From MGIIb-O2 sp002494975 (lineage in GTDB: Archaea > Thermoplasmatota > Poseidoniia > Poseidoniales > Thalassarchaeaceae), in NCBI GenBank assembly GCA_028355015.1, contig JAOMRN010000002.1:62001-126000 (forward strand): a stretch of DNA of 64,000 bases, written 5' to 3'. A model generated the notes under the pieces. That model did not search any database and was not told the origin of the DNA. It worked only from the letters and a program-made list of their open reading frames with translations. Below are positions 43,487-52,405 of this stretch, piece by piece; position 1 is the first letter of the stretch, and each line of letters begins with the position of its first letter. A program made the position numbers and the translations under genes.

Positions 43487-44791
43487 TCATAGCTTTTTCT
43501 TAATTTGTTCTAATCTTTTTAATGCTTTATTAACCTGAGTTTTTAGTCCTTGCTTGTCAATGTTATCCCAATTCTTTAGTATATTATCTAAAGATGTAAC
43601 AGCTCTTTTAAGTTGTTTGAGACCGTATGCATTCTCATTTTCCCATTTCTTTTTATCTTCTGCTACCTGAACTACATCGAGAATAGTATCTACTAACGAA
43701 CCCGGTTCAATCTCTTCAAGGTCAATAAGGTCATCATCATTCTCATTATCATCTTTAGGAGGAGCCGTTTTGGGTGGTACAGGTGCAAATATATCATCAT
43801 CGTCATCTTTCGGAAGTTTTGGTATTGGTTTGGATTTTTTAATTACAACTTTAGTTTCAGAGAGATGCTTTGACATGCTTCCAATCATCAGGTGAACACT
43901 GGTTTTCTTTCCTTTAGTCGCAGCATCTGGATCTTCCATAATTTTGAATGCCATTTTTTTCAATATCTCTTTATCTTCTTTATCCTTATGCTTTGAAAGT
44001 TCCTGTTGTAATGTCTTAAATGCCTGATCTAGCTTCATATCGTCTCTCAAAGCAACCCAATAGTCGGGTTTTCCAATATATTCAAGAAAATCTTGAGCGA
44101 GATAAATACGATTGATATGTGATTTAATCTCCTTGTCTCCTTTACCTATAGTCTTAGCTATTTCTTGAGATGTCTTGTCGCCCTCTTTAATCTGTTCAAT
44201 TATCCATAAACCTTGCTGAATCCAATCAAACATATTGGGAGATAATTTTGTATCTTGAAAAGATGCCTCCAAAACTCTCTCATCCTCATAATTACCATTA
44301 TCTGGTAAAAAGGCAACATAAGCATAGAGGAGATAATCATATTTCCCCGGATCTTTTCTATATAATTCTCGGAAACAGCAAAGTCTCTGATTCCCATTAA
44401 TCAATCTACCATCAATAGTTGATACCAATGGCTCTTGTGCTACTGGAAGATTTCCCTCTCGAAAGAACTTTAGCGCTTCTTTACGATCTGGATTTTGCAT
44501 TAAAAAGTGATGAACTAAAGCTTGTGTAGAAGTCTTATCCTTGTCAATGTTTTGGAAATAATCACTTGCGAGGTTATTTTCAGAAATAAATTGTTTGAGG
44601 TGAGGTTTTACTCGGGTATTGAATAAATTGTAGCGAAGATCTTTGATGCTAATCTTATAGACAGGGAGAGAGTGATAAGTTCCTTTCCATTTGATTTCAT
44701 ATGTACTTTTCTGTTCAGTATTAAGAGTCTGAAATTTAGCAATAAAGGCTGTAGGGCCAATTCCTAGAAAACTATCGTCTATTTGAGCCAT
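43487..44791 (-). CDS. ParB/Srx-fold-like protein with HTH and acidic linker
   Basis: 434 residues. Residues ~110-165 contain VSTIDGRLINGNQRLCCFRELY, like the ParB/Srx nucleotide-binding core (dGxxRxxA). Next comes a ParB-type HTH (TSQEIAKTIGKGDKEIKSHINRI). A Pro/Asp-rich linker (KDDDDDIFAPVPPKTAPPKDD) leads to a C-terminal helical domain (LDNILKNWDNIDKQGLKTQ). ParB-like proteins bind DNA and hydrolyse CTP or, in some defence systems, act as nucleases or sensors. First gene of the minus-strand operon, facing a ~130-bp divergent promoter region. Confidence 0.72.
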   Translation of the reverse strand: MAQIDDSFLGIGPTAFIAKFQTLNTEQKSTYEIKWKGTYHSLPVYKISIKDLRYNLFNTRVKPHLKQFISENNLASDYFQNIDKDKTSTQALVHHFLMQNPDRKEALKFFREGNLPVAQEPLVSTIDGRLINGNQRLCCFRELYRKDPGKYDYLLYAYVAFLPDNGNYEDERVLEASFQDTKLSPNMFDWIQQGLWIIEQIKEGDKTSQEIAKTIGKGDKEIKSHINRIYLAQDFLEYIGKPDYWVALRDDMKLDQAFKTLQQELSKHKDKEDKEILKKMAFKIMEDPDAATKGKKTSVHLMIGSMSKHLSETKVVIKKSKPIPKLPKDDDDDIFAPVPPKTAPPKDDNENDDDLIDLEEIEPGSLVDTILDVVQVAEDKKKWENENAYGLKQLKRAVTSLDNILKNWDNIDKQGLKTQVNKALKRLEQIKKKL

Positions 44792-44842
44792 GTCAGACCG
44801 ATATTGAACTAACTTATGAACTATTTCATTGAAAAATAATGT

Positions 44843-44870
44843 AATAATTATTTCATATTGAATAATTATT
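44843..44870. promoter_or_regulatory. pair of identical 10-bp palindromes in the divergent defence promoter
   Basis: AATAATTATT, a perfect palindrome, occurs at 44843-44852 and again at 44861-44870, 18 bp apart (under two helical turns). It lies between the ParB-like operon and the zinc/HRDC-like gene. The region is very AT-rich, so chance is possible. A TATA-like CTATAATATA (44871-44880) adjoins the second copy. Confidence 0.4.
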
Positions 44871-44920
44871 CTATAATATATTAGTGGATAAAATAATACC
44901 TGAAATACGACTCGCTTATA

Positions 44921-46774
44921 GTGATTATTTTGGATTTAGAAGATTTTGTCAAAAAAGTAAAATCGGGGGCCAGTGAAAATCTATGGCAAGAAATACCTTG
45001 GGATTTGTATGATAATTGGCATGAAAAAACCTGGATTAGTTTTGAAAGAATTTCATCACTCATTAATCATGAAAATGTTAACTTGATAGCACAATGGCGA
45101 ATTATCAATATGTTGGAGAAACTTTCACGTACTGCCGATAAAGAAGAGAATCCAGCACCTGTTGATTTAAATTTAGAATATGTACATGATGCTTTAAGAA
45201 AATATTATTCAATAGTTAATGATGATAAAATAGGAGAAGAATTTGGATATTTGAAAACTAATATTTCAACGTTAGTAAATATTCTTGGATACTGTACGAA
45301 TTCTAAATCATTAGAAGCACTATTGCTCTTTGTCAGACCTAAGGTCCTAGAATTAGAAAATAAGAATGAAAAATGGTTGGAAGAAAATAGAACAACCGAA
45401 TTTGCTTTAAAATCCATCCGAATGATTATCCAACAAAGTTCAGATTTACATCACGACTCATATGACGGTTTGAAAATCCCCATTGCTCAAGAAGATAAGG
45501 AAATGGTGATGCAATCGATGATTGAAGGTCGATTGAAAGAGTCGGTTACAGAACTAGAATGCGAATGTGGGAAAATTAGTAATGCCAAATTTAATTTTTA
45601 TGGAAAAACATATCAAGGATCAGAGGAAAAAATTACTTGTAATAGTTGCAATAATGAAAAAGAACTTAAGAGAATTCATTTTTGTGAAGATTGTTCAAAG
45701 AAAATTTGTGATTACTGCTATAAAAGATCGGGTGTGTCAAACAAAAGAGAAGTTGCTGTTGAAATAATGCGTTTCTTAAACGATAAAAACGTAATTGAAT
45801 ACATATTGCCTTTTATTAATTCGAAAAATGCAAGTGAAGTAAAAAAGGTGCTAGAAACATTGTTTGATCATAATGATTCAAGGCTGAATGATTACTTAGT
45901 TGAGATAATTAGTGATTTGGATTTATCTAAAGAAAAGATGGCAAAGATAAAGGCGCTGAATAAGGGATATTTATGTAAGAAGGCAATAAAAATGTTAGGA
46001 GAAAGAGGTGACAAAGAACATCTTGACATGCTACTTGATAAATTACGTATTTTCTCAAAATCCAATAGTGTAGGGGGGCGTAGATATCGAGATGCTATAG
46101 AAGATGCTCTCGTAAATCTTCACAAACACTCCAAGGATCATATTTTCAAGATTCTTCACAGTGAAGATAATCTGGGAATCGGTTTTGAGAACTCACTTAA
46201 AAGAATCTTAAATAAAATTAAAGATAAAAGAAAACCTAGATCTGATGACAATTGGATTCATGAGCTATATGGATGGAGAACAGAGGAGTTTGAAAAATCT
46301 GATTATTTCCAAGAATATATGATATTACATCAAGATAAATTGATTGATATTTATTATCGGCAGCCTGAGACATATGAAGAGTTAATGGATCATGAGATAG
46401 GAGCAGTCAAGGTGAACAAATATGGTCAGGATATACTCAATATTGTGAGGAAAAATTCACCGGATATTACAGCGGATGAAAAAGAAATAGGACCTTGGAA
46501 ATTACCCTTAGGTATTGAAGAATTATTAAAATCTGAACTTGTCAAAATTAATCATGGAGAGACTATTAATGGATGGATCGATGCGGATTATTTGTCCAAT
46601 ATAGGAGCCAATACAAAAATAAGCATTAAGAAAATAATTCGTGAAAAATTTCCCTATGATGATGAAGTTATACTTTGGAAGGTTCTTGATTGCGTGATTA
46701 AAGATATGGAAGAAAAAGGTTCTCTCATAAAAGGAGGAAAAGGGAGAGGAATCCGTTATGTTATTATCTCCTGA
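44921..46774 (+). CDS. zinc-finger, helical-repeat and HRDC-like multidomain protein
   Basis: 617 residues starting at GTG 44921. Residues ~1-205 are helical. A Cys cluster follows near 213-265: ECECGK, ITCNSCN, then HFCEDCSKKICDYCYKR, together able to bind two or more zinc ions in a B-box-like way. A run of HEAT-like helices spans ~270-440. Near 465-510, DKLIDIYYRQPETYEELMDH and VNKYGQDILNIV match an HRDC domain, a DNA-binding module of RecQ helicases and RNase D. A winged-helix-like tail ends the protein. No enzyme motif. Divergent from the ParB-like operon, so probably part of the same system. Confidence 0.65.
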   Translation: MIILDLEDFVKKVKSGASENLWQEIPWDLYDNWHEKTWISFERISSLINHENVNLIAQWRIINMLEKLSRTADKEENPAPVDLNLEYVHDALRKYYSIVNDDKIGEEFGYLKTNISTLVNILGYCTNSKSLEALLLFVRPKVLELENKNEKWLEENRTTEFALKSIRMIIQQSSDLHHDSYDGLKIPIAQEDKEMVMQSMIEGRLKESVTELECECGKISNAKFNFYGKTYQGSEEKITCNSCNNEKELKRIHFCEDCSKKICDYCYKRSGVSNKREVAVEIMRFLNDKNVIEYILPFINSKNASEVKKVLETLFDHNDSRLNDYLVEIISDLDLSKEKMAKIKALNKGYLCKKAIKMLGERGDKEHLDMLLDKLRIFSKSNSVGGRRYRDAIEDALVNLHKHSKDHIFKILHSEDNLGIGFENSLKRILNKIKDKRKPRSDDNWIHELYGWRTEEFEKSDYFQEYMILHQDKLIDIYYRQPETYEELMDHEIGAVKVNKYGQDILNIVRKNSPDITADEKEIGPWKLPLGIEELLKSELVKINHGETINGWIDADYLSNIGANTKISIKKIIREKFPYDDEVILWKVLDCVIKDMEEKGSLIKGGKGRGIRYVIIS

Positions 46775-46807
46775 TAACATAATATAATCAAAATATGTAA
46801 ATTTAAT

Positions 46808-46818
46808 GGTATAATTAA
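46808..46818 (+). promoter_or_regulatory. TATA-like element for ndk
   Basis: GGTATAATTAA lies ~70 bp before the ndk ATG in the spacer after the island. With the island separating ndk from the ribosomal genes, ndk needs its own promoter; this is the best candidate by eye. Confidence 0.35.
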
Positions 46819-46883
46819 TCATATTTGACTTAGAAATCAGTCTTACCCTCTGATTGAAATAGGGATGTTAGTTCGGCCGAATC

Positions 46884-47339
46884 ATGGCAGACATGCAAAC
46901 AACCTACATTATGATCAAACCTGATGGCGTGCAAAGAGGACTTGTTGGTGAGATAATCAATAGGTTCGAGCGTAAGGGACTACGTATGGTTGGTCTTCGT
47001 CAACTTACACCATCAATGCAATTAGCAGAAGCGCACTATGCAGTACACTCAGAGCGCCCATTCTACTCTGGACTTATCGAATTCATTACTTCAGGGCCTG
47101 TTGTAGCAATGGCTTGGACTGGTGTAGATGCAATATCTGTTGCACGCAACATCATTGGTCCGACCAATGGTAGAGAAGCAGCACCTGGAACAATCCGTGG
47201 CGATTGGGCGATGGATATCGGCCACAACATCATTCACGGCAGTGATGGAGAAGATACGGCAGCATTCGAGTTAGGACTATGGTTCCCTGACGGACTATGT
47301 GATTGGGTACTTGATGCTGAGTCACAAATTTACGAGTGA
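46884..47339 (+). CDS. ndk: nucleoside diphosphate kinase
   Basis: 151 residues. TYIMIKPDGVQRGLVGEII at the start, then YSGLIEFITSGPVVAMAW, GPTNGREAAPGTIRGDWA and NIIHGSDGEDTAAFE, in which the His is the phosphorylated residue. It balances NTP pools. It lies 40 bp before infB on the same strand; in many archaea L24e directly precedes it, a neighbourhood broken here by the accessory island. Confidence 0.97.
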   Translation: MADMQTTYIMIKPDGVQRGLVGEIINRFERKGLRMVGLRQLTPSMQLAEAHYAVHSERPFYSGLIEFITSGPVVAMAWTGVDAISVARNIIGPTNGREAAPGTIRGDWAMDIGHNIIHGSDGEDTAAFELGLWFPDGLCDWVLDAESQIYE

Positions 47340-47379
47340 AAAATTCAACTAATTGAGGAAGGAACATGAGGTGGTCACG

Positions 47380-49158
47380 ATGGAAAACCGTAGACAACCA
47401 ATTGTTTCTGTATTAGGTCATGTAGATCATGGCAAAACCAGCCTACTGGATCACATTCGTTCACTAGGTTCGGGTAGGCAAGCTTCTGTAATGGACCGTG
47501 AAGCAGGTGGAATTACTCAACATATTGGGGCTACTGAAGTTCCTGCTGATTTGTTGAATGAATTATGTTCGCCACTAATGGGTGGAAAATCATTCGATTC
47601 TCCAGGACTTCTATTCATCGATACTCCTGGTCATCATTCATTCTCAACTCTACGTTCACGAGGTGGTTCTTTAGCAGATGTTGCAATTTTAATGGTAGAT
47701 ATTCATGATGGATGTATGCCACAAACAGTTGAATCAATACGTATCCTAAAGAATTCCAAAACACCTTTCGTTATTGCTGCAAATAAAGTAGATAGAGTCC
47801 ACGGTTGGCAATCAGTTCGAGACAGACCTATGGCTTTAGCTCTGAGAGAACAGACAAAAGATACAATAGGATACTTTGATCAAAAATATTGGAAATTAGT
47901 CGGTTCTTTTGCTGAACATGGATTCAATATAGAACGCTATGATAAAATCAAAGATTTCACTAAAGAAATCGCTCTAGTACCAATCTCTGCAAAACAGGGA
48001 GAAGGAATTCAAGATTTACTTGCAGTAGTTATTGGAATGGCAGAAAGATATCTTGGCGACAAACTAACTGATGTCGATGGTGCAGGAGAAGGCACTGTTC
48101 TAGAAATGAAAGAAGAAAGGGGTCTAGGTAAGACTCTGGATGTTATTCTATATCGTGGTTCTATTCACAAAGGAGATGAAATTGTCTTAGTAACACAAGA
48201 TGGTGGAATTTCTACACGTGTTCGTGGAATGTTCTCCCCAAGAGGAATGTCAGAGATGAGAGATGCAGGAGACAGATGGGATGATTCAGATGTCGCTCAT
48301 GCAGCATCTGGTCTGAAAGTCTCAGCACCCGATATTGATGGTGTTCTTGCTGGAACTACACTTAGAGTCGTAAAAACCGATGAAGAGCGTCTAGAGGCGC
48401 TTAATGCAGCTAATAATGAGGCTAACCTTTCAATTGAGTTAGATGAAGAAGGTGTTACCATCAAAGCAGATACAGTTGGTGGATTAGAAGCTCTAGCAAA
48501 AGAATTGAAAGAATTAGATTTACCAATTCGTCATGCAACTATTGGAAAGGTCAATCGTCGAGATGTTAGGTCTGCTGAAAATTCAAAAGACCCTCTCCAT
48601 CGAATCATTATGGCATTCGCTACAGATATTCTAGCAGATGCAGAAACTGAGATTGAGAAATCCGAAAATGGTGTTAAATATATCAGTTCAGATATCATCT
48701 ATCGTATTCTCGAAGAGAGAGAAGAATGGGTAGAAAAGAGAACTAAAGAATTAGAAGATGAGTCTAGAGAAGTTGTAGTTTATCCTGGAAGAATAAAATT
48801 TCTTCCAGACCATACATTCCGTGCTAGTAAACCAGCTGTAATTGGAGTTAGAGTATTGGCTGGAAGAATACATGTTGGTCAACACTTACTGAAAGAAGGT
48901 GTTAGAATTGGAAGAATAAAATCAATCCGTTCTGGACAAGATTCTATGAAAGAAGCATTGCAAGGAGCCGAAGTTGCAGTAGCAATTGATGGAGTAACTG
49001 TAGGAAGGCAACTTGAAGAAAATGATATGATGTTAGTTGATGTCCCAGCATCACATGCAAAAAAGCTGAGAAAGATGGACTTATCGGCTGCTGAAAAAGA
49101 GGTTTTAGAGGAATTAATGGAGATTCACCGTAAAGATGACCACTTCTGGGGACGCTAA
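47380..49158 (+). CDS. infB: translation initiation factor aIF5B (IF-2 family)
   Basis: 592 residues from ATG 47380, chosen because GAGGTG lies seven bases upstream; an in-frame TTG at 47353 is unlikely. GTPase motifs: GHVDHGKTS (G1), DTPGHHSF (G3), ANKVD (G4), ISAK (G5). Domain II follows (GTVLEMKEERGLGKTLDVIL), then domain III and a C-terminal beta-barrel with GVRIGRIKSIRS. It is the short archaeal/eukaryotic form without the long bacterial N-terminus, and joins ribosomal subunits at initiation. Confidence 0.96.
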   Translation: MENRRQPIVSVLGHVDHGKTSLLDHIRSLGSGRQASVMDREAGGITQHIGATEVPADLLNELCSPLMGGKSFDSPGLLFIDTPGHHSFSTLRSRGGSLADVAILMVDIHDGCMPQTVESIRILKNSKTPFVIAANKVDRVHGWQSVRDRPMALALREQTKDTIGYFDQKYWKLVGSFAEHGFNIERYDKIKDFTKEIALVPISAKQGEGIQDLLAVVIGMAERYLGDKLTDVDGAGEGTVLEMKEERGLGKTLDVILYRGSIHKGDEIVLVTQDGGISTRVRGMFSPRGMSEMRDAGDRWDDSDVAHAASGLKVSAPDIDGVLAGTTLRVVKTDEERLEALNAANNEANLSIELDEEGVTIKADTVGGLEALAKELKELDLPIRHATIGKVNRRDVRSAENSKDPLHRIIMAFATDILADAETEIEKSENGVKYISSDIIYRILEEREEWVEKRTKELEDESREVVVYPGRIKFLPDHTFRASKPAVIGVRVLAGRIHVGQHLLKEGVRIGRIKSIRSGQDSMKEALQGAEVAVAIDGVTVGRQLEENDMMLVDVPASHAKKLRKMDLSAAEKEVLEELMEIHRKDDHFWGR

Positions 49159-49242
49159 AAAAACGATGCAGAACTAGTTCATAGACACCCAACCCTTTAG
49201 TATTAAAAAACGGGGCAGGTAGATGTTAGAAGGTGTTGAAAG

Positions 49243-50226
49243 ATGACTATGGCAGCCAGTGACCCGAAGTCCCGTGAGTTAATTCAAACGGTTTCGCAAA
49301 TTTCAAATGCATTAATGAATGAAGTTTCCAAGGTAATTATTGGTAAACAAGAAAACCTTCGAAGAGTTTCTGTAGGTATACTATCCAACGGAAATATGCT
49401 GATTGAAGATTTCCCTGGATTGGCTAAGACTTTGATGGCTAATACATTCGCTACTGCACTCGGTTGTAAATTCAAGCGTGTTCAATTTACTCCTGATCTT
49501 CTACCTGCAGATATCATGGGGACTTACATGTATGACCAACAAGCTGGTGAATTCAAACTACGTCCCGGACCTCTGTTCACAAACGTACTTCTGGCTGACG
49601 AGATTAACCGTGCTCCACCTAAGACACAAGCTGCTTTACTAGAGGCAATGGAAGAAAAGCAAGTAACAATTGAGGGAATTACTCACAAATTACCTGCTCC
49701 ATTCATTACAATGGCTACACAGAATCCAATTGAACAAGAAGGAACATACCCTCTACCAGAAGCACAGATGGACCGTTTCTTGATGAAAATGTCAATGGGA
49801 TACCCTAACAGACAGGAAGAAAAAGCAATTCTACAGCGAAGAAAACTTCGAGGTAAGGATGACCACGAAGTTGAGCAAATGACATCTCCAAAGAAAGTAG
49901 TTGCAATGCAGAAAGCTTTGGAAACTGTACATGTAGATCCTGCAATAATGTCTTACATTGTTGAACTTGTTCACCGTACACGTGAAGATCACAGAGTAAT
50001 TACTGGTGCTTCACCTCGTGCTAGTCAGTCACTATTCAAGACCAGCCGTGCAAGTGCTGCAATTGATGGAAGAGACTATGTTATCCCTGATGATATCAAG
50101 AATGTCGCTTTACAAGTTGTAAGTCATAGAATTGTTTTGAAACCCGAATCAAAAATTCGTGGAGTTACTGGTCAGCATCTAATGAGAAAGATTCTCTCTG
50201 AGGTCCCAGTACCAGTAATTCAGTGA
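49243..50226 (+). CDS. MoxR-type AAA+ ATPase
   Basis: 327 residues. KVIIGKQENLRRV, Walker A variant EDFPGLAKTLMA, FTPDLLPADIMGT, Walker B LLADEINRAPPKTQAALLEAMEE, sensor region MATQNPIEQEGTYPLPEAQMDRF and the C-terminal lid (VITGASPRASQSL) are all typical of MoxR. These ATPases remodel or activate partners, usually VWA-domain proteins encoded beside them; no VWA gene is present here. A ParA-like gene follows by 54 bp. Confidence 0.94.
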   Translation: MTMAASDPKSRELIQTVSQISNALMNEVSKVIIGKQENLRRVSVGILSNGNMLIEDFPGLAKTLMANTFATALGCKFKRVQFTPDLLPADIMGTYMYDQQAGEFKLRPGPLFTNVLLADEINRAPPKTQAALLEAMEEKQVTIEGITHKLPAPFITMATQNPIEQEGTYPLPEAQMDRFLMKMSMGYPNRQEEKAILQRRKLRGKDDHEVEQMTSPKKVVAMQKALETVHVDPAIMSYIVELVHRTREDHRVITGASPRASQSLFKTSRASAAIDGRDYVIPDDIKNVALQVVSHRIVLKPESKIRGVTGQHLMRKILSEVPVPVIQ

Positions 50227-50280
50227 ATTTAGCCAACAGGATTGAACACCTCCGGCTCTCACAGCCACCCAGTGGGATAC

Positions 50281-51189
50281 ATGGCGAAGCCAATTGTTAT
50301 TGCAGTCGTCAACCATAAGGGTGGTTGCTCGAAGACTACTACTGCAGTAAATCTCGCTGCAGCTTTAGCTACGGGTAATACCGAAATGGGAATTAAATCA
50401 CGTCGAGTCTTACTCGTTGATTTAGACCCTAAGGGGAATGTCGCAACAACATTTGGAATAGATAAAAGAACTCTTGGAGCGACTATGAATGAATTATTCA
50501 AAGGTGGAATTGATGGAACACAAGTCAGTCTCAATCAATGCCTATTGGGTCCAGGAAACCTTACACAATCAATGAAAAAATCTTGGAGAAAACACAATCC
50601 AGATAAGAAACGCGGACCTCCAAAAGAAATTGCTATCAATAATTTATGGATTTTACCTGCAGATCTAGATCTTTCAGGAGTTGAAATCGATTTAGCTACA
50701 AGATTTGGGAGAGAAGCAAGACTAAAATCGGTTTTACATCAGGCGCAAGAACACTTTGACGTCATCATAGTAGATACTCCAGCATCACTTGGATTATTGA
50801 CTACTAATGCGCTTACTGCGGCTCAATGGGTACTCATTCCAATACAGGCTGAATTTTATGCATTGGAGGGGATGGGCCAATTGATGAATACAATCAAAAA
50901 TGTTCAGAAAGCTGTAAATCCTGATCTGAAATTATTTGGAATCGTATTGACAATGGTTCAATCTCGAAGTAAATTATGTGAAACTGTAGCAGAACAAGCA
51001 AGGATGCATTTCGGAGATCGTGTTTTCAAAACACAAATTGCAAGGTCAATTGCGATAGCTGAATCACCATTAGAAGGAGCACCAATTGTTATTGCTAAAA
51101 AACCAAATAAATCAAATCCTGCTAGTCAGAATCTCTGGAACTTTGCTAAAGAAGCAGATTCAAGAATTAGAATAATTCTTGGGAATTAA
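50281..51189 (+). CDS. ParA/Soj-family ATPase
   Basis: 302 residues from ATG 50281; a TTG at 50242 opens the frame earlier. The deviant Walker A reads NHKGGCSKTTTAVNLA, Walker A' is LLVDLDPKGNVATTFG, and Walker B is VIIVDTPASLG. It is a chromosome- or cargo-positioning ATPase. There is no adjacent ParB gene; the ParB-like gene in the island is a different kind. Its last four bases overlap the convergent coiled-coil gene. Confidence 0.93.
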   Translation: MAKPIVIAVVNHKGGCSKTTTAVNLAAALATGNTEMGIKSRRVLLVDLDPKGNVATTFGIDKRTLGATMNELFKGGIDGTQVSLNQCLLGPGNLTQSMKKSWRKHNPDKKRGPPKEIAINNLWILPADLDLSGVEIDLATRFGREARLKSVLHQAQEHFDVIIVDTPASLGLLTTNALTAAQWVLIPIQAEFYALEGMGQLMNTIKNVQKAVNPDLKLFGIVLTMVQSRSKLCETVAEQARMHFGDRVFKTQIARSIAIAESPLEGAPIVIAKKPNKSNPASQNLWNFAKEADSRIRIILGN

Positions 51190-52286
51190 TTTTCGGATAC
51201 TTTCTCAAGAGTAGATTGTTTAGCGTCCAATATTATTTTTTCCCATTTAACTTTCAAATGAGACTCAAGAGATTTCATAATTTCATTAACCTCTTTCTTA
51301 GAAATATCAGTTCTCTTAGAGAACTGTTCCTCTAGCGTAGTAAGTAATTCTGTTTCTCTCTCTTTCGCATATGTAGCAACACGCTGTTCCATTTCAACTT
51401 CGCTTTCTAATGCCAATTCTTGTCGACGAAGAGAAAGAGCTGCTTCCATTGTCTTTCTCTCAGATCTAAATCTCCTATCCAAATCGGATAATGCGTTTTG
51501 TTCCGCTTCTTCTTCAAGAGATTTAGTCCTAACCTCAACATCAGTTAACATCTCTTTTTCTAATGATTTGCGTTCACTTCTAAGTTGCTTATCTAATTCA
51601 GATTCTCTTAATTTTCGTGCTTCTGCTAGCCTTTCACGCATCTGAATTTCTTGATCTAGACGATAAGATTCGGCTTTTCTATGAACCTGAGATTCCATGA
51701 CTTCACGAAGGTCCATTTCTACTCTTCTTTCCATCCTCTCTAAATCTTGATTTGCTTCTAATTCTAATCTTTCATTCAAGAATGCTTGACGGCGAGTAAG
51801 TTCAATTTCCATCTCGCCTTTCAATCTAGTACGTAATTTTGAGGTGTGAGCTTCAATACGCCTATCTCTCTCCAAATCTAATTGTTCTCTCAATCTATTT
51901 TCCTCTCTACGCAATCGGTGTAACATTTCTTCACGAAGAAGTCTTTCTTCTCGTTCTAATGCTTCAGTTTCAAGCCGCTCCATTTCATCTTCAAGACCTG
52001 CACGAAGATCAGCTTCAATATTTTGCAACTGTTCTTCAAAGAGAATTTCATTTGCCTTTCTTATTGCTCCATGCATCCCTGAGACTCTTTCTGTCATCTC
52101 AGCAATACGCATTCTTCTTTCTCTTCGAATACTAGATCTAAGTTTAGATTCTTCATCAAGCCTATCACGTGCTCTAGCTACTGAATCCATAGTCGAGGAC
52201 GCTGAAAGAACATGTTGAGCACGAAGGCTCGATAGTTCCTCGATACCTTCGGTATCATTTCCGGTTGGCGACTTGCTTTCACTCAT
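51186..52286 (-). CDS. long coiled-coil protein, highly charged
   Basis: 366 residues. Residues ~40-330 are almost entirely Glu, Arg, Leu, Lys and Met in heptad-like order (LEREERLLREEMLHRLRRE, LEEEAEQNALSDLDRRFRSE), giving a continuous coiled coil. The N-terminus is polar. No Walker motif and no membrane segment are seen, so it is not a complete SMC. A scaffold or filament role is possible; position beside ParA and MoxR is the only hint. Confidence 0.7.
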   Translation of the reverse strand: MSESKSPTGNDTEGIEELSSLRAQHVLSASSTMDSVARARDRLDEESKLRSSIRRERRMRIAEMTERVSGMHGAIRKANEILFEEQLQNIEADLRAGLEDEMERLETEALEREERLLREEMLHRLRREENRLREQLDLERDRRIEAHTSKLRTRLKGEMEIELTRRQAFLNERLELEANQDLERMERRVEMDLREVMESQVHRKAESYRLDQEIQMRERLAEARKLRESELDKQLRSERKSLEKEMLTDVEVRTKSLEEEAEQNALSDLDRRFRSERKTMEAALSLRRQELALESEVEMEQRVATYAKERETELLTTLEEQFSKRTDISKKEVNEIMKSLESHLKVKWEKIILDAKQSTLEKVSEN

Positions 52287-52405
52287 GGGTACCCATCCCC
52301 ATCATTACGGTATTTCCTGAGTATATGAGAACGACGGGTGTAATTCTCCCGATAATCCCTGTTTTGCAATGATTTGAATATTAATCAAATACAATATTAG
52401 AGGGC

